From positions 1 through 6,959 of the forward strand of contig CAZJFH010000121.1 in the NCBI GenBank assembly GCA_964545205.1: a DNA stretch of 6,959 nt, in the 5' to 3' direction. Under the pieces are notes generated by a model that was given only the letters and a program-made list of their open reading frames with translations, ran no database searches and had not been told where the DNA came from. Source of the stretch: CAZJFH01 sp964545205. Lineage in GTDB: Bacteria; Pseudomonadota; Alphaproteobacteria; Rhodospirillales; Magnetospirillaceae. The position numbers and the translations under genes were made by a program. Each line of letters opens with the position of its first letter. The stretch's first letter is position 1. Shown in pieces: positions 1 through 5,192 of this stretch.

Positions 1-52
1 GCCCTTCCGTTCCGCCCCGTCCCGAACCTTGCGGTCCGTCGCGGGAGGCCGG

Positions 53-81
53 TTTGTAGTCGCCCCGCCGCCCCCGGTCAA
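53..81 (-). promoter_or_regulatory. Putative sigma70 promoter reading left out of the window
   Basis: Read on the minus strand, TTGACC (81-76) is followed after exactly 17 bases by TACAAA (58-53). This is a good match to the housekeeping -35/-10 arrangement (TTGACA, 17 bases, TATAAT). A short AT-rich run (AAAATAGT) lies just upstream of the -35. Transcription would start near base 46 and leave the window at base 1, so the gene it serves is not visible. The 45 bases downstream contain no recognisable start codon with ribosome binding site and no tRNA T-loop. The call rests on motif match and spacing only. Confidence 0.45.
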
Positions 82-145
82 GGACTATTTTCGCGGTGCG
101 CCACCACCGATGGCCGGGAACCGGGCGACACCCGATCGCAGGGCC

Positions 146-161
146 TGTGACGACGGTCACA
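146..161. promoter_or_regulatory. CRP/FNR-family-like operator palindrome
   Basis: TGTGACGACGGTCACA is an inverted repeat matching TGTGA-N6-TCACA, the consensus half-sites of the E. coli CRP operator, at all ten conserved positions. The arms actually pair over six bases (TGTGAC/GTCACA). CRP-like regulators are common in alphaproteobacteria, but which protein would bind here is inference. The centre is at 153.5. A class II arrangement (-41.5) would place a rightward start near 195, where CAGAAT at 183-188 is a 4-of-6 match to a -10 box. The site could instead act on the leftward promoter at 53-81. Confidence 0.45.
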
Positions 162-176
162 CCCTACCCTGTCGCC

Positions 177-194
177 ACCCGCCAGAATGCGGGT
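177..194. repeat. Perfect 6+6 inverted repeat (possible operator)
   Basis: ACCCGC-CAGAAT-GCGGGT is a perfect six-base inverted repeat with a six-base spacer, beginning 15 bases after the CRP-like palindrome. It is not followed by a T-run in either direction, so it does not look like a terminator. A second regulator site, or part of the same regulatory region, is possible. In DNA this GC-rich, six-base inverted repeats arise by chance fairly often. Confidence 0.25.
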
Positions 195-237
195 CAAGAA
201 ACCCATAAGGAAATAAGACTTTTGTCGGTTTGGCCCC

Positions 238-266
238 TTGCCATCGACTCGCAACACTGCGATAAC
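238..266 (+). promoter_or_regulatory. Possible sigma70 promoter for the M23 peptidase gene
   Basis: TTGCCA (238-243) and GATAAC (261-266) are separated by 17 bases and follow an AT-rich stretch (about 195-230) that could act as an upstream element. A start near 273 would give a leader of about 230 bases before the ATG at 506. One GACTC (246-250), a GANTC-type site methylated by CcrM in many alphaproteobacteria, falls in the spacer. A promoter nearer the gene cannot be excluded. Confidence 0.35.
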
Positions 267-505
267 AACATGCGGTTGGGGGAAAAACTCATCCTTTCCG
301 GTCACCGTTCGGGGCGCATCGGGCGCGTCCGGGTGGTATTCGGACCTGCGGACGTCGTGGTGGGGGCCAGGCCGTTCAGCGTCAAGACTTTCTTCAGACC
401 GGCGCGGTTCTACTGTGTCGCGTCCGTCCGTTAGCGGACCTCTGGCGGGCGGAAATCCGTGCGAGGAAACGTGTAGGGTGGGAAAACCGTGGTGATGAGG
501 TTTCG

Positions 506-1900
506 ATGACCAGCAAGCGAACGGCAATCCGCACCGCCGCTCTTTGCGGACTTCTCGCGCTCGGCCTCGGCTCCTTCGGCCACACGTCTCCGCTGCAGTT
601 CAACGCCGGCGGCCTGCTGTCCGGCACCGCCGCCCTCGACGGCTCGGCGCCGCGGCGGCTCCCGGCGGTGGTCGAGATCGAGCCCGAGGCGCGCCGCCTG
701 GCCATTCCCGCGATGCGCAGCGACTCCGAGATCGAGGACGAGGCGGCGCGGCCGATCCAGCGCGTGGTGCAGGTCGATCGCGGCGACACGCTGATGGATC
801 TTCTGGTCCGCGCCGGCGTCGCGCGCGGCGAGGCCCACCAGGCGATCGCCGCCCTGCGCGAGGTCTACAATCCGCGCTCGCTGAAGGTCGGCCAGGAGGT
901 CACCGTCAGCTTCGCGCGCGGCGCCGACGGCATCGGCTCGGGCTCGTTCCACGGCGTCAGCCTGCAGCCGGAGGCCGACCGCGAGGTCGCCGCGCGGCGC
1001 GCCGCCGAGGGCTTCGCCGCCGAGGAGACCAAGGCGGCGACCACCGCCGAGCTGGCCCGCTTCTCGGGCGAGATCAACTCCAGCCTGTTCGAGGCCGCGG
1101 CATCGGCCGGCGTGCCGGTCGCCACCCTGGTCGAGACCATCCGCGCGCTGTCCTACGACGTCGACTTCCAGCGCGACATCCAGCCCGGCGACCGCTTCGA
1201 GCTGATGTTCGAGCGCCATTTCGACAATCGCGGCCGCCACGTGCGCGACGGCGACGTGCTCTACGCGGCGATGGAGCTGTCGGGCAACCGCATCGCCATC
1301 TATCGCCACCAGGACGCCCAGGGCAAGATCGACTACTACAACGAAAAGGGCGAGTCGGTGCGCAAGGCGCTGCTGCGCACCCCGGTCGACGGCGCCCGGC
1401 TGTCGTCGGGCTACGGCAAGCGCCGCCACCCGATCCTCGGCTACACCAAGATGCACAAGGGCGTCGACTTCGCCGCCCCCACCGGCACGCCGATCTACGC
1501 CGCCGGCGACGGCACCATCGAGATGGCGGGCAAGAACGGCGGCTACGGCTACTACATCCGCCTGCGCCACAACAACAAGTACGCCACCGCCTACGCCCAT
1601 CTGTCGCGCTTCGCCAAGGGCATCCGCGCCGGCAAGCAGGTGCGCCAGGGCCAGGTGATCGGCTATGTCGGCTCCACCGGCCGCTCGACCGGGCCGCACC
1701 TGCACTACGAGATCCTGGTCGGGAACCGCCACGTCAATCCGCTCAGCGTCAAGTTCGCCTCCGGCACCAAGCTGCAGGGCAAGGAGCTGAACCGGTTCCT
1801 GACCGCGATGAAGGACACCAACCGCACCTACGCCAGGCTGCCGGAAAGCAGCAAGCTGGCTTCGGCGGCGGCCGCGGCGACCAAGGTCAAGGCGAACTGA
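506..1900 (+). CDS. M23 family (LytM-type) peptidoglycan endopeptidase, exported
   Basis: The 464-residue protein is predicted to cleave peptide cross-links of peptidoglycan in the periplasm, as MepM/LytM-type zinc endopeptidases do. The start is supported by GAGG (497-500) five bases before the ATG. The N-terminus has basic residues (K4, R5, R9) and a hydrophobic stretch (about 10-25), so it is a signal peptide or membrane anchor. A LysM/OapA-like segment lies at about 85-135 (VDRGDTLMDLLVRAG...LKVGQEVTV). A second MepM/Csd3-like linker domain follows at about 185-265, and the M23 domain spans about 295-415. All catalytic motifs are present: zinc ligands H317 and D321 (HKGVD) and H400 (HLHYE), with H365 (YAHL) and H398 as the other active-site histidines. 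It should therefore be enzymatically active, unlike degenerate activators such as EnvC or NlpD. The tail is Ala/Lys-rich. The gene stands alone and converges on the chemoreceptor gene. The family is certain; the exact physiological role (elongation, division or shape) is not. Confidence 0.93.
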   Translation: MTSKRTAIRTAALCGLLALGLGSFGHTSPLQFNAGGLLSGTAALDGSAPRRLPAVVEIEPEARRLAIPAMRSDSEIEDEAARPIQRVVQVDRGDTLMDLLVRAGVARGEAHQAIAALREVYNPRSLKVGQEVTVSFARGADGIGSGSFHGVSLQPEADREVAARRAAEGFAAEETKAATTAELARFSGEINSSLFEAAASAGVPVATLVETIRALSYDVDFQRDIQPGDRFELMFERHFDNRGRHVRDGDVLYAAMELSGNRIAIYRHQDAQGKIDYYNEKGESVRKALLRTPVDGARLSSGYGKRRHPILGYTKMHKGVDFAAPTGTPIYAAGDGTIEMAGKNGGYGYYIRLRHNNKYATAYAHLSRFAKGIRAGKQVRQGQVIGYVGSTGRSTGPHLHYEILVGNRHVNPLSVKFASGTKLQGKELNRFLTAMKDTNRTYARLPESSKLASAAAAATKVKAN

Positions 1901-1920
1901 CCCGCGCCGCGTCGTCGAAA

Positions 1921-1955
1921 CGAAAACGGCCGCCCGGCGACGGGCGGCCGTTTCG
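1921..1955. terminator. Bidirectional hairpin terminator between convergent genes
   Basis: A perfect 13-base-pair stem, AAACGGCCGCCCG (1924-1936) and CGGGCGGCCGTTT (1941-1953), closes on a GCGA tetraloop of the stable GNRA type. It extends by a further CG pair of bases if A1923 is bulged. The stem ends in AAA/TTT, so each strand has a short T-run, though neither has a long one. It fills the 70-base gap between the stop codons of the M23 gene (1900) and the chemoreceptor gene (1971) and can serve both. Confidence 0.8.
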
Positions 1956-1970
1956 CGTCGGGGGCGCGGC

Positions 1971-3650
1971 TCAGCTCGCGCGCACGCGGGCGATGAACTG
2001 GTCGACCTGCGCCCTGAGCGCCTCGGCCTGACGCGCCAGCTCGGAGGCCGATCCCAGCACCTGGCTCGCCGCCGCTCCGGCCTCGCCGGCCGCCTCGCTG
2101 ACGCCGCCGATGTTGCGGGTGACCTCCTGGGTACCGGTCGACGCCTGCTCGGTGTTGCGGGCGATCTCCTGGGTCGCCGCGCCCTGCTGCTCGACCGCCG
2201 AGGCGATCGCCGCCGATATCTCGCTGATGCGGTCGATGGTCGCGGTGATCGCCTGGATCGCCGACACGGCCTCGGTGGTCGCCGTCTGCACGCCGGCGAT
2301 CTGCTGGCCGATCTCGTCGGTGGCGCGCGCGGTCTGGTTGGCGAGGTTCTTGACCTCGCCCGCGACGACGGCGAAGCCCTTGCCGGCGTCGCCGGCCCGC
2401 GCCGCCTCGATCGTCGCGTTGAGCGCCAAGAGGTTGGTCTGGCTGGCGATGTCGGTGATCAGGTTGACGACGTCGCCGATCCGGCCGGCCGCCTCGGCCA
2501 GGCCCTTGACGATGCTGTCGGTGTGCTTGGCCTGGTCGACGGCGTTGCCGGCGATGCGGGTGGCGTCGGTGACCTGGCGGGCGATCTCGGTGATCGACGA
2601 ACTCAGCTCCTCGGCCGCCGAGGCCACGGTCTGGACGTTGGCCGCCGCCTGCTCCGAGGCGCTCGACGCCGCCATCGCCTGCTCGTTCGCCTGCGCGGCG
2701 ACGCCCGACATCGACTGCGCCGTGCCCTGCAGCTCGGTCGAGGCCGACGAGACCGTCTCGACCACGCCCTTGACGCTGGCCTCGAAGCTGTCGGCGAGCG
2801 CGTGCATCGAGCGGCGCTTCTCCGCCTCGGCCCGGCGTTCCTGCTCCTCCTGCTCGGCCTGCAGGCGCTGGACCGCGAGGCCGTTCTCCTTGAACACCTG
2901 CACCGCCTTGGCCATGGCGCCGATCTCGTCGCCGCGCGCCAGGCCGGGCACCTCGGCGGTGTAGTCGCCGGCGGCCAGGACGCCCATCACCTCCTTCAGC
3001 CCGGCCAGCGGCGCCGTGATGCTGCGCGCGGCCATGAAGGCGGCCAGCACGCCGATCGCCAGCGCCCCGAGCAGCAGGCCGATGGTCATGCTGCGGATGC
3101 GGTCCTGGGTCGCGGTCGCCTTGCCCATGAACTCGGACGCCTTGTCGCGGGCGAAGGCCAGCATGCCGTCCATCAGCCCGTCGATCTTCTTGATGTGGTC
3201 GGCGCCGGCGTTGTTGGCGGTGGCGCGCGCCTCGCCGTCGCGGCCCTGGCGCGCCAGGGCGATGATGTCGGCGCGAATCGGCCGCCATTCCTTCATCAGC
3301 GCCTCGAGATCGTCGAACTGTCTCTTGTCGCCGAGGAACTGCTTCCGGGCGACCGCGAGGCGTTCGAACACCTTGGCCTCGTGGCCGTCGATATCCGCGC
3401 CGATGGCATCCATCGCCGCCGAATCCTCGGCCAGGATGATGTCGCGCACCCCGCGCACCATCGCCAGCACTTCCGTGCGCGCCTCCAGCAGCGACCGGGT
3501 CACCCGGAACGGATGCTCGTAGAGCTTCTGCGTCTGAGTCCCCAGCGTGCCGCCGGCGTCCAGGGCCATCCAGCCCATGGCGGCGGTCATCAGCAACATC
3601 AACGCGAATCCCATCGCCAGCCTGACGGCGATCCGAACATTGCCCAGCAT
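1971..3650 (-). CDS. Methyl-accepting chemotaxis protein (4HB-HAMP-MA)
   Basis: The 559-residue inner-membrane chemoreceptor is predicted to pass ligand signals to CheA/CheW. ATG at 3650 was chosen over an in-frame upstream start (3689) because GGAGG lies five bases before it and the protein then begins directly with a basic residue run and the first membrane helix. That helix is at about 11-29. A periplasmic region of about 155 residues (30-186), helical and of four-helix-bundle size, is followed by a second helix (about 187-208), HAMP (about 209-262) and the cytoplasmic signalling coiled coil (about 288-559). The hairpin tip is highly conserved (about 388-440: DIASQTNLLALNATIEAARA, then GKGFAVVAGEVKNLA). 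Gln/Glu-rich helices on both sides are potential methylation regions. There is no C-terminal NWETF-type CheR-binding pentapeptide; the protein ends ...FIARVRAS. No che or flagellar gene is adjacent. The ligand cannot be inferred. Confidence 0.95.
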   Translation of the reverse strand: MLGNVRIAVRLAMGFALMLLMTAAMGWMALDAGGTLGTQTQKLYEHPFRVTRSLLEARTEVLAMVRGVRDIILAEDSAAMDAIGADIDGHEAKVFERLAVARKQFLGDKRQFDDLEALMKEWRPIRADIIALARQGRDGEARATANNAGADHIKKIDGLMDGMLAFARDKASEFMGKATATQDRIRSMTIGLLLGALAIGVLAAFMAARSITAPLAGLKEVMGVLAAGDYTAEVPGLARGDEIGAMAKAVQVFKENGLAVQRLQAEQEEQERRAEAEKRRSMHALADSFEASVKGVVETVSSASTELQGTAQSMSGVAAQANEQAMAASSASEQAAANVQTVASAAEELSSSITEIARQVTDATRIAGNAVDQAKHTDSIVKGLAEAAGRIGDVVNLITDIASQTNLLALNATIEAARAGDAGKGFAVVAGEVKNLANQTARATDEIGQQIAGVQTATTEAVSAIQAITATIDRISEISAAIASAVEQQGAATQEIARNTEQASTGTQEVTRNIGGVSEAAGEAGAAASQVLGSASELARQAEALRAQVDQFIARVRAS

Positions 3651-3655
3651 CCTGT

Positions 3656-3660
3656 CCTCC
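3656..3660 (-). promoter_or_regulatory. Ribosome binding site deciding the chemoreceptor start
   Basis: GGAGG on the minus strand sits five bases before ATG 3650, within AGGGAGGACAGG. The alternative in-frame start 39 bases further upstream would add an Arg/Pro-rich stretch before the first membrane helix, and this strong site would then fall inside the reading frame. Confidence 0.75.
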
Positions 3661-3696
3661 CTGAAGCGCGGCCCCAACCGGGGCGTCAACGGGGAG

Positions 3697-3722
3697 GCAT
3701 TCTGCTCGCCGCAGCATTCTGC
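3697..3722 (-). repeat. Direct repeat pair GCAGAATGC in the chemoreceptor leader
   Basis: The nonamer GCAGAATGC (minus strand) occurs twice, at 3722-3714 and 3705-3697. The start-to-start distance is 17 bases, with eight bases between copies. The pair lies between 47 and 72 bases upstream of the chemoreceptor ATG. It could be a regulator-binding tandem site or a chance duplication; nothing else in the sequence decides this. Confidence 0.35.
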
Positions 3723-3743
3723 CGATAGATATACTGGCGATTG

Positions 3744-3770
3744 CGTTTCGGCGGATTCATCACCGAAACG
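3744..3770. repeat. Inverted repeat downstream of the mutase operon
   Basis: CGTTTCGG (3744-3751) and CCGAAACG (3763-3770) form a perfect eight-base inverted repeat around an 11-base loop. In minus-strand RNA it starts 31 bases past the phosphomannomutase stop codon. No T-run follows it, so it is at best a weak or Rho-assisted terminator. It could also be an operator for the chemoreceptor gene, whose ATG is about 94 bases further on. Confidence 0.4.
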
Positions 3771-3773
3771 GAT

Positions 3774-3793
3774 GGTCCAAACGGTTTAGGACC
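3774..3793 (-). terminator. Possible terminator hairpin just after the phosphomannomutase gene
   Basis: On the minus strand, GGTCC and GGACC flank AAA and TTT arms around a three-base loop, giving an eight-pair stem with one bulged base. It begins eight bases after the stop codon at 3802. There is no T-run, so intrinsic termination is uncertain. Together with the inverted repeat at 3744-3770 it makes two consecutive hairpins in the 3' untranslated region, which may instead protect the mRNA end. Confidence 0.35.
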
Positions 3794-3801
3794 GCCGAGC
3801 T

Positions 3802-5181
3802 TCAGGGCAGGTCGAGGCCGCTCAGCCGCAACTGCTCGGTCAGCGCGGCGCGCAGCCGCCTGAGCCCCTGGGCGGTGGCGCCCTCGAGGCGGGCGACCAG
3901 CAGCGCCTGGGTGTTGGAGGCCCGCAGCAGCCACCAGCCGTCGCCGGTGCGCACCCGCACGCCGTCGATGTCGTCGAAGTCGGCGCCGGCCCGGTGCAGG
4001 CGGTCGCGAACCTCGCGGATCACCGCGAACTTGCGCTCTTCCGGGCAGGCGAACCGCATCTCGGGCGTGTTGACGAAGTGCGGCATGCGGTCGTAGCGGC
4101 CGCCCAGCGTCTCGTGGGTCATGCGCGAGACGATGCCGAGCAGGCGCACCGCGGCGTAGAGCGCGTCGTCGAAGCCGTAATACTTGTCGGCGAAGAAGAT
4201 GTGCCCGCTCATCTCTCCGGCCAGCCGGGCGCCGGTCTCGGCCATCTTGCTCCTGATCAGCGAATGCCCGCTGCGCCACATCATCGCCTTGCCGCCCATG
4301 CGCTCGACCTCGTCGAACAAGGCCTGGCTGGCCTTGACGTCGGCGATCACCGTGGCGCCGGGCTCGGCCCGCAGCAGGTCCTCGGCGAGGATCTGCAGTA
4401 TCTGGTCGCCCCACAGGATCCGCCCCTGGCCGTCGACGACGCCGATGCGGTCGCCGTCGCCGTCGAAGGCGATGCCGAGATCGGCGCGGTCGAACAGCAC
4501 CTTGTCCTGCAGATCCTCCAGCGTGTCCGGATCGGTCGGATCGGGATGATGGTTGGGAAAGCGGCCGTCGACCTCGGCATGGAGCAGGACGTGAGTGCCG
4601 GGCAGACGGGCGGTCAGCATCTTCAGCACGTCGCCGGTGGCGCCGTTGCCGGCGTCCCAGGCGACGGTGAGCGGCCGGATGCCGTCGTAGTCGGCGAGTA
4701 GCCGCTCGACGTAGCGGTCCATCACCGGGTACTCGGCGACGCTGCCGGCGCCGGAAGCGAAGTCGCCGGCCCCGGCGATGTCGCCGAGCCGCTGGATGTC
4801 GCGGCCGTGGAGGGCGTTCGGCCCGAGCACCATCTTGAAGCCGTTGTGCGACGGCGGATTGTGCGAGCCGGTGATCATGATGCCGCCGTCGGCCCCGGAC
4901 TCGTGGACGGCGTAGTACAGCATCGGCGTCGGGCCGCGCCCGATCCGCCGCACCGCGATGCCGGCGGCGACCAGCCCCTCGACGCAGGCCTGCTCCAGCT
5001 CGGGCGAGCTCAGCCGGCCGTCGTAGCCGACGCAGACCGCGCCGCCGCCGCCGCGCGCCACCATCGTGCCGAACGCCCGGCCGACGGCGCGGGCGTCGGC
5101 GGCGTGCAGCGTCTCGCCGACGATGCCGCGGATGTCGTATTCGCGCAGGATGCTGGAATCGAAGCGGTGCTGGTCGGCCAT
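3802..5181 (-). CDS. Phosphomannomutase/phosphoglucomutase (AlgC-type)
   Basis: This cytoplasmic enzyme of 459 residues interconverts mannose-6-phosphate and mannose-1-phosphate, and probably the glucose equivalents. It would feed GDP-mannose and UDP-glucose synthesis for lipopolysaccharide and exopolysaccharide. The length is close to P. aeruginosa AlgC (463). All four active-site loops of the alpha-D-phosphohexomutase family are visible. The phosphoserine loop is TGSHNPP with S106. The magnesium loop is DGDGDR with D240, D242 and D244. The sugar-specificity loop is GEMSGH at 322-327, and the phosphate-binding loop is RASNT at 420-424. GEMSGH is the form typical of PMM/PGM enzymes, as opposed to GEESFG in the neighbouring Pgm. 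The N-terminus (ILREYDIRG) is also characteristic. ATG 5181 is preferred over GTG 5193 because TGAGG lies six bases before it. The gene follows pgm with an eight-base gap and is probably translationally coupled to it. The substrate preference is inferred from family motifs. Confidence 0.95.
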   Translation of the reverse strand: MADQHRFDSSILREYDIRGIVGETLHAADARAVGRAFGTMVARGGGGAVCVGYDGRLSSPELEQACVEGLVAAGIAVRRIGRGPTPMLYYAVHESGADGGIMITGSHNPPSHNGFKMVLGPNALHGRDIQRLGDIAGAGDFASGAGSVAEYPVMDRYVERLLADYDGIRPLTVAWDAGNGATGDVLKMLTARLPGTHVLLHAEVDGRFPNHHPDPTDPDTLEDLQDKVLFDRADLGIAFDGDGDRIGVVDGQGRILWGDQILQILAEDLLRAEPGATVIADVKASQALFDEVERMGGKAMMWRSGHSLIRSKMAETGARLAGEMSGHIFFADKYYGFDDALYAAVRLLGIVSRMTHETLGGRYDRMPHFVNTPEMRFACPEERKFAVIREVRDRLHRAGADFDDIDGVRVRTGDGWWLLRASNTQALLVARLEGATAQGLRRLRAALTEQLRLSGLDLP

Positions 5182-5187
5182 CGGCTG

Positions 5188-5192
5188 CCTCA
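5188..5192 (-). promoter_or_regulatory. Ribosome binding site overlapping the pgm stop codon
   Basis: TGAGG (5192-5188, minus strand) contains the pgm stop TGA (5192-5190) and lies six bases before ATG 5181 of the phosphomannomutase gene. A ribosome finishing pgm would stand on this site, which favours translational coupling. If the alternative GTG at 5193 were used, the genes would overlap by four bases (GTGA), also a coupled arrangement. Confidence 0.65.

Larger units (their letters stand above)
82..505. other. Non-coding upstream region of the M23 peptidase gene
   Basis: About 420 bases have no convincing gene. The open frames here on both strands give low-complexity, Arg/Pro/His-rich translations without recognisable domains, and none has a good ribosome binding site. 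The stretch around 195-300 is richer in A and T than its surroundings, as expected for promoter DNA. It contains two palindromes (146-161 and 177-194), one possible rightward promoter (238-266) and a small hairpin, GTCCG-TTAG-CGGAC (426-439), in the presumed leader. No tRNA, known riboswitch or other structured RNA was recognised. Confidence 0.6.

Noticed and set aside
17..28. Minus-strand GGTTCGGGAC resembling a tRNA T-arm
   Set aside because: The loop lacks the conserved A of GTTCRA, and no cloverleaf arms or anticodon stem can be built around it.
78..527. 149-codon minus-strand and 112-codon plus-strand (96-434) open frames in the upstream region
   Set aside because: The translations are low in recognisable motifs and rich in Arg, Pro and His. 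They overlap each other and the regulatory motifs, and lack a convincing ribosome binding site. They are consistent with random open frames in high-GC DNA.
431..2031. Long open frames overlapping the M23 gene on both strands (431-1732 minus, 544-2031 plus)
   Set aside because: These are shadow frames caused by high GC. Their translations are repetitive Ala/Gly/Arg-rich, while the 506-1900 frame carries complete M23 motifs.
1828..3728. Long open frames overlapping the chemoreceptor gene (1828-3717 minus, 629 codons; 2523-3728 plus, 401 codons; 2110-2964 plus, 284 codons)
   Set aside because: Arg/Gly- or His/Leu-rich shadow translations without domains; the chemoreceptor frame explains the DNA fully.
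3720..3729. Plus-strand GCCGATAG resembling a sigma28 -10 element near the chemoreceptor gene
   Set aside because: It reads away from the chemoreceptor, no TAAA -35 lies at the right distance, and no plus-strand gene follows.
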